Below, in pieces: positions 23,341 through 34,250 of a stretch of 64,000 nucleotides of DNA. Location: NCBI GenBank assembly GCA_047967505.1, contig CM106540.1. The stretch is one strand, 5' to 3'. A program made the translations under genes and the position numbers. The stretch is from Dipteris shenzhenensis. Taxonomy: Eukaryota; Polypodiophyta; Polypodiopsida; Gleicheniales. How positions within the stretch are numbered: position 1 is the first letter of the stretch; every line of letters begins with the position of its first letter. The notes beneath the pieces are model-generated. The model searched no databases. It was not told the DNA's origin and saw nothing but the letters and a program-made list of their open reading frames with translations.

Positions 23341-23720
23341 GTGCGCACATGATGTGACGAGTGCGTAGAGTACAAAAAATCGAGCGCTTTTCCTTTTTGG
23401 AGCATCCTCAAATTCTTCCTGGATCAAGAGATGGGCTTGATCTAGGTGGAGGGGGAAAAAAGGGTGCAAAAGATGATGTGGCACTTAGAGTCACATGTAG
23501 AATGTATGTTTTCCAAGGGGTGTGCCAGTGGAGACCTCCTGAGGTGTGACCTATGTGCACATGTAGTGCCTGTGGAGAGGTAAGTGTGCTTGATAGGGGA
23601 CTTTGTGCCACTTGGTAGATAAGGTGGTGAGTCCAAGTGGCACTTTGACTAGTCAACATTGACTGTACCTACTAATGTGACAGGTGACATGGATAGGGTG
23701 ATGTGGTAGTTGATGTGGCA
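23340..23720 (-). mobile_element. reversed copia family A leader fragment
   Basis: The block cacatgatgtgac...cttcctggatcaagagat...ggcttgatctaggtgg matches the reversed copy at 1,520-1,630 and, in reverse complement, the plus copies at about 17.9 and 47.2 kb. It lies between two parts of the transposase-like gene, so it is probably an insertion into that gene. Confidence 0.75.
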
Positions 23721-24460
23721 TGGATGCTCGAAATGTTAAAGTAGATGTATGGAAATCCTTAAACAAACTTTTCCAGCTTTGTGACAAAAAGACATGGACC
23801 AAGAGCAATCATTGTGCATTAGAAGAGGAGCATAAAAATTTTGGAAAATCAATGAAACAAGCCAAGCTGCAACATAACGCACTACATGGTACGTTGAACT
23901 AATTTATTTTGTTTCCATAGTTTGTACTTTCAAACATGGTCTACAAAATAGTGACTTAATATTTTGTGTGATTGCAGCATATTCTATATAACCACCTTCC
24001 ATATTTTGTTAAAAAGTATGGATGATCTGCAATATGGTCCACACAAGGAATGGAAAAGTCTCATTACACAGCCAAAAATGCTTTTTTTTTACATAACATT
24101 TTGGAGGAGCACATAAGGCAAATAGTCTCAAAGGAGTATTTTAGTGGTTCTTTAGAGGTATACTCAAAGGTTGCAAATCCAAACAAAAGTTTCATTATCA
24201 AAAGTTAAACTTGCCCTTAATATGGCACAAAAGAAAAGAAGAAGTCAGATCCTCAACAATTCAACAACTGCATAGAAACATGCAGAATGGAGGCAGTCAA
24301 AGGTCTTTGTGAATCACAAGTGGATCGACAAAGTTGGAAACCATATGGAGATTTATAACAATGAAGCAGAGACTTTGTAATATTTCCAAAATTTTAGTAC
24401 AAAGTTTGAATTGACTATCTTTTCGTGTAGGACTTTGTGTCCTTTGTAACTTTTGACAAT
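23721..24460 (+). pseudogene. C-terminal part of the transposase-like gene
   Basis: Contains an open segment 23,720-23,899 (K-K-T-W-T-K-S-N-H-C-A-L-E-E-E-H). After a likely intron it continues with W-S-T-Q-G-M-E-K-S-H-Y at about 24,030-24,065 and H-I-R-Q-I-V-S-K-E-Y-F. A Q-G-[LM]-E-K block near the C-terminus also occurs in transposon proteins of the type named for the preceding segment. Stops and frame changes are frequent. Confidence 0.4.
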
Positions 24461-24504
24461 ACAATATATTTGAGTTTACTCTTGTACTTCTTTTACATCA
24501 AGCT

Positions 24505-25557
24505 AGTCTCCTTCGATCTATTTATCCTCAGAATATAGTAGAAGTGCTTCTCTAAACCTAATCAAATGATGCTTTCCATAACCATCTAATTGGCTAGGAT
24601 CTTTGATTCCTAGTGCTAAAGCATAAGTAGTGTATGTCAAAAAGTACCCTTCCCTTGAGCACAGTTTGACTGGGCAATACCCAAATATGTCCAAAGCAAA
24701 TAACTTCTCAATTAATATAACCTTGTCGCTCCACCTATTCACCTAGTACCCACCTAGAAACTTTGATAAACATTTTAAAAATAGATAGCTGTCTCTCCGT
24801 TGTTACTTAATTGTCTATGGTATATCAAAATCTTGGTAGAGGACATCTTGTTCATGTAGTGTGCAAGGGAAGACAACTGTATAAGTCCCCTTTCTCGGCT
24901 CCCAAAGGACCTTCTCAGAAAACTATCATCTTCAATATAGAGCTACAATATCAAAAAAGAAGTAATGAGAAATATGTACACAGGTCATGATAAAAAAGAT
25001 ATAGCAGAGAAAATAGTAATGGCATACCTTCATATTCTCATCATCCTCCAAAATTTTATCAGCCCAAAGATCAGTGCTTCTTTCCAGGCTACTTTGTGTT
25101 TTTCTTTGCTGCTTCACCTTTGGCTGAATATTCTTCTGCTCCTCCACCTTTTACGTTTTAACCTTATTAAAGGTCTCATCATCCATCTCCTCCTCATCCT
25201 TAGCTTTTTTAAAGCACATTGAGAACGCCTCCTAGGGTTCAAATGTATCTTCTAGTACCATTAAGTCATTGTCTTCAATTCCAACCTCCTTATCTACGCT
25301 ACAGTGTTGAGCAATTAAGGCCAAGGCATAATCTTCTTTGAGGTAAAAGATGACACGTATATCTGAGAGCAGATAATACGATCCAATCCTTCAGCAGACA
25401 TAGCTCCATTTACTGTTTGTAACTTCAAGGCTACAAGATCCAAGGTTGCAACCTCCTTGCTCTCTTCCTCAAGATTAATATCCTCCTCTTCTAGTTCCTG
25501 TTCCTCTTTTATATTTATGACTTTGTCTTCAATATCGAGTTCTTCCCTAGGATGCTC
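24505..25557 (-). pseudogene. unrecognised minus-strand gene, two exons, broken
   Basis: Upstream exon (about 25,557-25,030): strongly acidic (E-E-E-D-I-N-L-E-E-E-S), then I-R-V-I-F-Y-L-K-E-D-Y-A-L-A and a lysine-rich segment, ending at a GTATGC donor. Intron about 25,029-24,942 with acceptor ATTGTAG. Downstream exon to 24,518: a well-conserved-looking stretch with N-R-W-S-D-K-V-I-L-I-E-K-L-F and G-K-H-H-L-I-R-F-R-E-A-L-L-L-Y. At least one frameshift and several stops are present. No family is recognised. Its 5' side is truncated by the solo LTR at 25,558. It could be the downstream part of the gene containing the DUF7869-like ORF, or unrelated. Confidence 0.4.
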
Positions 25558-25777
25558 TGTGGAGAAACCTTGCTCAACATCATGTGATCATATGTGCATA
25601 GCAATGACCCAATAGAGTGCTATAAAGGAAAGGGTTAGATGCCCTAACCCTAACCCTAAAAGGGTTTGTATATATTCTACATTTTCAACTAAATCTAGTG
25701 TACATTTAATCATTTATAGTGTGCTCTCTAGTTGTGCCCTCTCTCCTCATCTCCTCTCCCCTCTTCGTATTTTGTCA
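25558..25777 (+). mobile_element. 220-bp copia LTR, solo or truncated
   Basis: Starts TGTGGAGAAACC and ends TTTTGTCA, matching the LTR that begins TGTTGAGAAACC at 52,239. It is followed at once by TGGTATCAGATCATGG, a primer-binding site. It contains three CCCTAA units and a CT-rich 3' end. No pol follows, so this is a 5' LTR with only a short leader left. Confidence 0.88.
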
Positions 25778-25793
25778 TGGTATCAGATCATGG
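25778..25793 (+). other. tRNA primer-binding site
   Basis: TGGTATCAGATCATGG directly abuts the CA end of the LTR, with zero spacer. It complements the 3' end of initiator-Met tRNA apart from changes after the tenth base. Confidence 0.8.
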
Positions 25794-26394
25794 TTCAGTC
25801 TTTCACTCTGAGCCACCATCCTTCATGTGAGAGTGAGATTAATTGAGAGCAATTGAGTGAGCATCCATTCTAACACAGTATTAGATAAAGTGGGACAAAA
25901 GTTGCATTTTGGGAATTTCGAAATTGGGTGGATTTCATTAAAATTGGGAAAGGCTTCATTAAATTTGGGAAATTTTCCATGGATTGTGGGAATTTTACCA
26001 ATATTGAATAAGCTAATATTTGGAATTCCAATGATTATGAAAAACTTCATTGGTTGTGAAACAGTTCATTGCGTATAAAAATCGGAACAAAGCATTTGTG
26101 GCAGAGTTTGAAAATCATGTATTTGGTGGTGTTAATAAACACCGTCTAGGGACAACATGTATATTTTACTTGAGGTGTTAATAAACACCAGTTGGTGGTG
26201 TTAACAAACACCATGCATAGTGAGTTCCACTAGAAACAAAGGAGTTGTTGGTGAAGGTCAGCTTCTGAAAATTGTCATATTAATAATATGCAAATACCCA
26301 TTGACAAGATAACAACAATTGAGAAACATCACATGAGAACACACCTTACAATGGAAGTTTGGGAGATTAAGAGGGAGAAATTCGACACCATTTT
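25794..26394. other. short intergenic stretch with near-palindromic words
   Basis: No gene. The word GGTGTTAATAAACACC, almost its own reverse complement, occurs at about 26,132 and 26,176, with a variant at about 26,200. The first part is presumably leftover leader from the adjacent LTR element. Confidence 0.5.
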
Positions 26395-28110
26395 CTATGC
26401 TCTGATACCAAGCAAGCTCTCCTGTGCTTTGATACATACGCTCTGTGGAATCTTGATCTTCTTGGGTCTATTTATGGATTTTGATGTCCATGACCAGACA
26501 ATTGCATCAATACACTCCCATACCTGTGGATCCAACCTATTCTCTGCCCAATACTTGTTCCAGCAATCAACATAGGCATCTGCATCACTGAGCCCCTTTC
26601 TCTTAACTGATGGTGCCCAATATTGAATTAATAATTTCTTGAAATTAGGAGAAGCAGCATCCATCTCGGCACTTGATATGGCAACCCCAAGCCATATGGG
26701 GTATATAGGATCTGATGGCCTCACCAAGACGAAGTCACCTTGCTTAACATCCACCATTGGTCTAAACTCTTCCCTCGACTTACCTTTTAGAGGCCCACAA
26801 TAGTGATCATTCCATTCCTCATAGCCTTGGAAATCATTAATGCAAGCATCTATATCATCCTCCTCATCAGGAGATTGTGTTCTTGGCCAAAACTCTCTGT
26901 ACACTCCTATCTCTGAGATGTTTTCTTGTTCGAGCTCATCGATCATGGTTTTCCAATAGTCTTTCACTGGCCTAATGTAGGACTCATAGGATGCATTCTT
27001 TCCACTTGCACATTTCTCCCAAAACTTAATGTAATCCTTTATCCCTGATATTACTTGCAAGTGATCTCTCACAAATGCAGCCATTGGCAGTATATCCGGA
27101 CAACCTGTTAGCAACAATGATTGACCCTCACTATCTTTCTTCCATAGCTCAATTCCCCCTTCAATGGGCATCCAATTCGGTGATTTTGGATGCACCTTGT
27201 ACTGCATCATTGGTATGTCACCTTGCATGTAAAATCGAAATTGTAATGGCTTTGCATGTCCAACTAGCATTTCTTGCCCATCACATAGGTAGCCATCTAC
27301 ATAATCCTTGAAGTTAGGAACCCGTGTAAGAACAAATGGTGCCGGTGAAGATGATGTACATTTTTTGAATGTATCCGTCAGATGCAGGAAAGTGAATGTT
27401 TGTCCCACCCACAAGCTCTCAGAAAACCTGCTGAACATTGCATCAATGTCCTCATGTGTGTGCCCTACCATCAAGAAGCCCAATTGAACTATCTTAAAAA
27501 TGCCCCTTGCTACAAGAAGAGAAAGGTATGCAAACAAGTATCTATTTTTGTTCTCAGAACCACAATTATCTAGTTGGAGTAGCAAGTTCTCTGGCAACTT
27601 TTGGAATGGTGGCTCAATAGCAACACTCCCCTCTAAAGAGGGTGGGTTTTCTCTTGTATTTGATGGAAAAAAATTCACACATGTGTCTGTAGCCCTTGCA
27701 ATGGAAGTTGTCATGGCCTCCATGACAGACTTCAGGTCACTTTCCAATACAGTTTCTAGATTTGCATTTGTGATCGTGACATCTACATTTTTAGACAAGC
27801 TAGCTCCACTTGTGGAAACATGTGCACCTTTAGAACTGTAATGGGAGTCCAAAGCGTTTCTTGAACATAGAGCATTCAAAAGGTGAGCATTGCTTCTAGG
27901 AATCCCATTGGTAGCAAGGTCTCCAAGGTCATGCATATCCATCCTCTCGAGGTTGTGCAAACAAATTGAGAGCGATCCAATCGTCAGGTTGGGATCAGAT
28001 GGCCACAAACCATTGAGGGTGAAGTGTCCATAATGACCGTTTCCATGCCCATGGATAAGGAGAATGCCAATGGTGCCATGCTCCCTTTGCAAAGCCAAAA
28101 TTTTATATTA
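26395..28110 (-). CDS. DUF7869-like transposon protein, long intact ORF lacking its 5' exon
   Basis: About 567 codons without a stop on the minus strand, rare in this decayed region. Around residues 170-230 lies the diagnostic block L-D-N-C-G-S-E-N-K-N-R-Y-L-F-A-Y, then F-L-M-V-G-H-T-H-E-D-I-D-A-M-F-S-R-F. I believe this is Pfam DUF7869, seen in transposon-related proteins of animals, fungi and seed-free plants; its D, H and E/D residues suggest a metal-dependent nuclease-like core. Residues about 440-520 (G-D-F-V-L-V-R-P-S-D, W-L-G-V-A, Y-W-A-P, W-S-W) look like an SH3-fold, Tudor/PWWP-like module. There is no ATG at the beginning: the frame opens after a TAA near 28,110 and the first ATG comes about 50 codons in, so an upstream exon is probably missing or lies beyond the repeat array. 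The ORF ends inside a TGGTATCAGAGC sequence at 26,399-26,410. Confidence 0.75.
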
Positions 28111-29100
28111 GGACATTGGAATGGGAGAATGGAACTGGAGAATAGGAAAATGGAGAATGGCACTAGTGCCATTCTCCCAATGGAATGTCCTAATTTTTTG
28201 GCTTTGTAATAGGAAAATGGAGAATGGCACTAGGAATAGGAAAATGGAGAATGGCACTAGTGCCATTCTCCCAATGGAATGTCCTAATTTTTTGGCTTTG
28301 TAATAGGAAAATGGAGAATGGCACTAGTGCCATTCTCCCATTGGAAAATGGAGAATGGCACTAGTGCCATTCTCCCAATGGAATGTCCTAAGTCAAAATT
28401 TTGGCTTCACAAAGGTAGAAGCGCACCAATGCCATTCTCCCATTGGAATTAGTGGAATGTCAATCTATAGGTTTAGTGCCATTCTCCATTGTAATAGGAA
28501 AATGGAGAATGGCACTAGTGCCATTCTCCTAATGGAATGTCCTAATTTTTTGGCTTTGTAATAGGAAAATGGAGAATGGCACTAGGAATAGGAAAATGGA
28601 GAATGGCACTAGTGCCATTCTCCCAATGGAATGTCCCAATGGAATGTCCTAATTTTTTGGCTTTGTAATAGGAAAATGAAGAATGGCACTAGTGCCATTC
28701 TCCCATTGGAAAATGAGAATGGCACTAGTGCCATTCTCCCAATGGAATGTTCTTATTCAAAATTTTGGCTTCACAAAGGTAAAAGGGCACCAATGCCATT
28801 CTCCCATTGGAATTAGTGGAATGTCAATCTATAGGTTTAGTGCCATTCTCCATTGTAATAGGAAAATGGAGAAAGGCACTAGGAATAGGAAAATGGAGAA
28901 TGGCACTAGTGCCATTCTCCCATTGGAAAATGGAGAATGGCACTAGTGCCATTCTCCCAATGGAATGTCCTAATTTTTTGGCTTTGTAATAGGAAAATGG
29001 AGAATGGCACTAGTGCCATTCTCCCAATGGAATGTCCTAATTCAAAATTTTGGCTTCACAAAGGTAGAAGGGCACCAATGCCATTCTCCCATTGGAATTA
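28056..29100. repeat. array of 26-bp perfect palindromes, block 1
   Basis: The half-site GGAGAATGGCACT followed by its exact reverse complement (centre ACTAGT) occurs about eleven times between 28,150 and 29,025. Copies are separated by two recurring spacers: one contains ggaatgtcctaa, a T-run and ggctttgtaatagg; the other contains aattttggcttcacaaaggtagaa. Because each core is self-complementary and copies are close together, transcripts or single strands could fold into stacked hairpins. Small ORFs here (for example G-T-S-A-I-L-P peptides) are by-products of the repeat. Confidence 0.97.
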
Positions 29101-29730
29101 GTGGAATGTCAATCTATAGGTTTAGTTTGTCTAGATTACCACTAGTGGAGAATGGCAGTGATGCCAATCTCATGCTGGCAACTACATAATGACACTGAGA
29201 TCATCAAACTCACATGTGGAATGGAATCGGACACCACTCTCCTATGATCAGAGTCTCTGCTCTGTAGAGTTCATATGGATTTGTGTCAATCTCTATGGAG
29301 AATGGCAGTGGTGCCAATCTCATACCATGAACTGAAAACATGCACAAGAAATCCTAAACTCACATGTGCATTTGCACTTTTGCCATTATCCTACTGTAGC
29401 CAATAAAATTAGTGGAATGTCAATCTATAGGTTTAGTTTGTCTAGATTACCACTAGGGGAGAATGGCAGTGATGCCAATCTCATGCTGGCACCTACATAA
29501 TGACACTGAGATCATCAAACTCACATGTGCCATTTTGACTCTGTGAAGCCAAAACTTTGAATCTGGGAGAACGGCACTAGTGCCATTTCCCCTTTGCACA
29601 GCCAAGATTTGAATTAGGAAATCACAATGGGAGAATGGCACTGGTGCCATTCCCCCTTTGCAATGGGAGAATGGAAGTGGAGCAAATTTAAAAAAATTTA
29701 GCTTTGTAAAATGGGGAGATTGGAGGATGG
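29101..29730. repeat. complex satellite unit and degenerate palindromes
   Basis: Sequence of the same kind as 34.2-38.5 kb (ggagaatggcagtgatgccaatctcatgctggc, cacatgtggaatggaat, tcaatctataggtttag), followed at 29,565-29,690 by degenerate palindromes with ggcactagtgccatt and ggcactggtgccatt. Confidence 0.9.

Positions 29731-29731
<1 letters not shown>

Positions 29732-29779
<48 letters not shown>
29732..29779. repeat. (GT)n microsatellite
   Basis: About 48 bp of uninterrupted TG dinucleotides. Confidence 0.97.
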
Positions 29780-29781
<2 letters not shown>

Positions 29782-30069
29782 CGTGGTATTCATTTGAAAC
29801 CATACACTATTTTACTTCCATTTATTCATATATGTGGTAAAGTTGATCGATATTACTTTATGAAACCTAGCTCGTTATGTGAGTTTATTCACGTTAGTTT
29901 GGTTATGCTAGGTTGGTTCAGTTACAAATTTTTATGTTAGAGTATGTTTTTCTTGATCAAGGTCCAAGTAATGTAAAATTTTGCTTTTCGTATATCTCGC
30001 CGTCCTTGCTGCCTTGACTCAAGAGGTAAACTTACCGCCCAATACAATATTCTCCTGTACATTTCGTTG

Positions 30070-30071
<2 letters not shown>

Positions 30072-30145
<74 letters not shown>
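30072..30145. repeat. (CT)n microsatellite
   Basis: About 74 bp of pure CT. Confidence 0.97.
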
Positions 30146-30150
<5 letters not shown>

Positions 30151-33100
30151 GCTTTGACCTCAGCTCAGACGTGCCCCTCTGTAGGCTGAAGTGCCCTTAA
30201 CTTGGCAGCTTGAATGCTTATGTTGTTTTCACACTAGAGCTGCCTAGGTCCCTCTATGGTGCATTGAATACATCTGTGCCATGGGTTGGATGGGGCGAGC
30301 AATCTTGCCCATCCATGATGTGTGGGTGGTGCCCATGGTGTGCTTGTGAGAGTAACTCCTTTTGAATAAAGGTGCACTTGAATTATGTCCTTAATCTACT
30401 TGATCTAGATGCTTAATGTTTTAGAATTATCATCCTTAAACCCTAGCCCATCAATTTCTTAAGCAGCACTCTTTAAGGAAATCATCCTCAAGCCATTATT
30501 GTCTTCCGTGGACGACTTCTATGTTCACCTTCTCAAGCACTCCTCATTCTCTCTCTACTATGCCAAAGTAACTAATGAACTTCACAAGTGGTCATGCTTG
30601 CATTTCATTTAGTAGAAATAATTATAAAGTTTTCATAACATGTATCTTTATGGGAGTTGTATCAAGCGACAAACTAGTTAGGTTGTGTATATTAGTCTTG
30701 TCAAAGGAGGAAGTTCACCTCAATAAGATTTTAGAAATATAGTAGCACATGAGTCATAACATCGCAAGGCTTATAGAAAGGCTTTGTGCACAACCAACTA
30801 GATTGTCCTAATGCAGCGGCCTAAATTTTATGGTCAAGCCATTGACAATCTCGATAAGTGCCCTTCAAATAGATTTGCCCTCTTGACACAGCTAACCTTT
30901 CATTACAACCTAGCCATAAATTGTTTAAAAAGTGTTAAATTGCATTTTTATTCTCAACATGTGGATTATAAGGAATAGTCATTATCCACTAAGATGTATA
31001 TTTACCCTCATCTTCATTTTTTAATGTAGTGTACAATTAGTCATCTTGTCCCCTCTCTCTCACCCCTATCTTTATATCAGCCCATGGTGTTCTTCTCCCC
31101 CCTATAGTGTCTCTCTCTTGTAAGCCCTTGGTTTTGTTACGCTCCAAAGCCCTCCCTCTACAACATTGCCCATCTTCACCATTTCTTTGAGTAGTATAGT
31201 TCCCATTTATATTTCAGAGCTCTAGAGCTTGATTGTAGGGGCTAACATTGCCCATCTTCACCATTTCTTTGAGTAGTATAGTTCCCATTTATATTTGAGA
31301 GCTCTAGAGCTTGATTGTAGGAGCCCCCTAGGAACTCATTTTCTTGTGTTTGAAATTTATGTTTGATAGGATTTGTGTGTGGAATCCCCTTCTATGAGAG
31401 AGAGAGAGAGGCAGAGGTTTGTGAATTCGCACAAAGATGACTTCTACATCACTATGAGTATGTCTAGACATCATTGACTATATTTTTATGTGTTGCTCTT
31501 GAAGCTTGCATTCTAAACTCCAATGAGAACTTATTTCAAGCTAAGTAGTTATTGAAGTACATTCTTATGCTCTTGAAAAGACTGTAGTTCTTGTCAAGGC
31601 CTATTACAAGAGGCTTCTAGAGCCTTGTGTGGTTTATGGATCCCAAGTGTATACTTGAAGCTCAATGACACATCTCTAACTTCGTATATCTTGCCGTCCT
31701 TGCTTATTTCTCTAGAAGGATTTTAACGTCCCTCTTGTTCTTTGATCATAAGCCAATTTTAATATCCCTTGAGAAGGGTGTAGTTATTGGACTTATTTCA
31801 AGCTAAGTAGTTATTGAACTTATGATCCTAGTTTAATGAAATGTAAAAGGTAGGATATATTAAACGTGTTAAATTTGTTTTTAATGAAATGCAAAAGGTT
31901 AAAATTATGAAGTAAAAATTTGAAAAATCCTAGAACCTTCTAATTCATTATGCTCGTTGCCCTAAGTGGATCGCCTCGCATGCCGTGCTGCTGTGGATCT
32001 CCTCGTGCGCACAATCTCTTAGCTTTTCGTAGCTTTTCGTCAATCGTGGATGCCTCGTGTGCATAGCTTTTCCTCAAGCCCTCGTGCACGAAGCTTTACC
32101 TCGTGCTTCTCGTCATGCGTATCTTTTTGTCAAGCTTCTCCTCATGCATATCTTTTCGTCAAGCTTCTCCTCATGGTTATAATCGACGCCTTCGTTCCAA
32201 TCGATGCCTCCGTTCAGAACTCGAGACCAAGATGATGAGACGGTAACGTGCGATCGAAACGGAAGAGTAGTTAAGTCGCAGGAATCTGCTTCCTTAGAAA
32301 ATTCGCTCTCATCCACTTACCTCCCGAGATAAAGGCCACGCGCGGGCACCTGCAAGGGACTCAATTGAGACCAAGCCTCTGTGTGGCAATTTGGGGCTGC
32401 TTGCGAGGAAGTATTTGACCTAGCTAAACGTTTACTCCATCCGTCATCAGCCTGTGTGATTTGTTCTGTAAAAGTAGCAATGGGAGGTTCATTCTCCATA
32501 GGTGGTTTGAAAATTCCGTAGTGGCAATTCGGGGTTCCTTGCGAGCAAGTATTTGATCTAATTAATCGAGCAGTCTGAGTTCCAATCATGCATAAAATAG
32601 AGAATTACCTTCGTTCCAATCAACGCCTCCATTCCAATCGAGCAGTCTAATTCCGTCACGGGTATATCTCTCCTCTCTTTCTTGCAACCCTCCTGTTATC
32701 TTGTTGCATAGATGGTGGAGGAGCTTTCCTCTCTTTCTTTCAACCCTCCTGTTATCTTGTTGCGTCGATGGTGGAGGAAGCCAAATTGCAAGAAAGAAAG
32801 CAAAAAATCTAAAAATTGAAGAGAAGCTACCGAACTGATTGAGCTTCAATTGTCAATTGTGTTGTTTCCTTCCAGCTCCATCAACTTCAGGCTGTCGAGC
32901 CCTTGGTTGCCTTCTTGCCTCAAGACTCGCCGTGCGAGCTATGGTGAGTAAAACTCTGAGACTCTGAGACTCCTCTCCAATTTGTTTGGAATGAATAGAA
33001 AGTGAATGAGGGAAAGGCATCAATTGAAACGAGAGAAAAGGTCTTGATTTGTCTGAAATGTAGATTTGAAAGTTGAAAGTGATAGTTTGAAACTACTAAA

Positions 33101-33160
33101 TAATTCAAATTTTGAAATATAGGTCTTCCCGCCATTGTGCCCTTTTGAATTTTGGATATA
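30146..33160. other. intergenic DNA with local duplications, no recognised gene
   Basis: No credible gene. It holds an 82-bp tandem duplication at 31,162-31,325 (aacattgcccatcttcacc...). Short repeats of tcgtcaagcttctcctcatg lie at 32,110-32,175, a diverged duplication of tggcaatt(t/c)ggggct at about 32,380 and 32,520, and a duplicated gatggtggagga...cctcctgttatcttgttgc at 32,680-32,780. Confidence 0.6.
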
Positions 33161-33560
33161 TAGAGTGGCACTTATGCCATTCTCTCCAATATTAAATTTA
33201 AATTCAAATTCATATTGATAATTTTAATTTCAATTTGTATTTCAAATTGAAATTATGCTTTTGAAATTGTATTTTAAAACCTAAATTTTAGTTTTCAAAT
33301 TTTGATTTCAAGTTAAACTTCAATCTCAATTTTGATTTTCATGATTGAATGGCAAATTTAGAGATTGAATTTCTAATTTTAAATGGAGAATGGCACCAGT
33401 GCCATTCTCCAAGACCTCATAAGAAGTCCGTGAGAGTGGCACCAGTGCTCTTCCCGCCATTGTTCCCTTTTGAATTTGGATATATATAGTGGCACATATG
33501 CCATTCTCTCCAATATTAAATTTAAATTCAAATTCAAATTATTCTGTTTGAAATTGTATT
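33161..33560. repeat. AT-rich duplicated segment with degenerate palindromes
   Basis: A ~75-bp segment (ttgaatttggatatata...gccattctctccaatattaaatttaaattcaaatt) appears at about 33,143-33,218 and again at 33,468-33,540. A palindrome variant with centre ACCAGT-like (ggcaccagtgcc) lies at 33,386-33,411. Confidence 0.85.
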
Positions 33561-34250
33561 TCCAAAACGAACTTTATATTAGGACATTGCAATGGGAGAA
33601 TCGCACTGGAGAATAGGAAAATGAAGAATGGCACTAGTGCCATTCTCCCAATGGAATGTCCTTTTTTTTTTTGCTTTGTAATAGGAAAATGGAGAATGGC
33701 ACTAGTGCCATTCTCCCATTGGAAAATGGAGAATGGCACTAGTGCCATTCTCCCAATGGAATGTCCTAATTTTTTGGCTTTGTAATAGGAAAATGGAGAC
33801 TCGCACTAGTGCCATTCTCCCATTGGAAAATGCTAGTGCCATTCTCCCAATGGAATGTCCTAATTCAAAATTTTGGCTTCACAAAGGTAGAAGGGCACCA
33901 ATGCCATTCTCCCATTGGAATTAGTGGAGTGTCAATCTATAGGTTTAGTGCCATTCTCCATTGTAATAGGAAAATGGAGAATGGCACTAGGAATAGGAAA
34001 ATGGAGAATGGCACTAGTGCCATTCTCCCATTGGAAAATGAAGAATGGCACTAGTGCCATTCTCCCAATGGAATGTCCCAATGGAATGTCCTAATTTTTT
34101 GGCTTTGTAATAAGAAAATGGACAATGGCACTAGTGCCATTCTCCCATTGGAAAATGGAGAATGGCACTATTGCCATTCTCCCAATGGAATGTCCTAATT
34201 CAAAATTTTGGATTCACAAAGGTAGAAGGGCACCAATGCCATTCTCCCAT
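33561..34250. repeat. array of 26-bp palindromes, block 2
   Basis: About seven further copies of the GGAGAATGGCACT palindrome, with the same two spacer types as block 1, including long stretches nearly identical to 28.1-29.1 kb. The blocks are direct, not inverted, copies of each other. Confidence 0.95.

Noticed and set aside
28121-29189. Series of 60-87 codon ORFs with G-T-S-A-I-L-P and N-F-G-F-T-K-V peptides
   Set aside because: They are translations of the palindromic array, repeat with the DNA unit, and have no splice or start context of their own.
28100-34250. CRISPR array
   Set aside because: The repeats are palindromic with two recurring spacers rather than unique ones, lack cas genes and lie in a plant nuclear genome.
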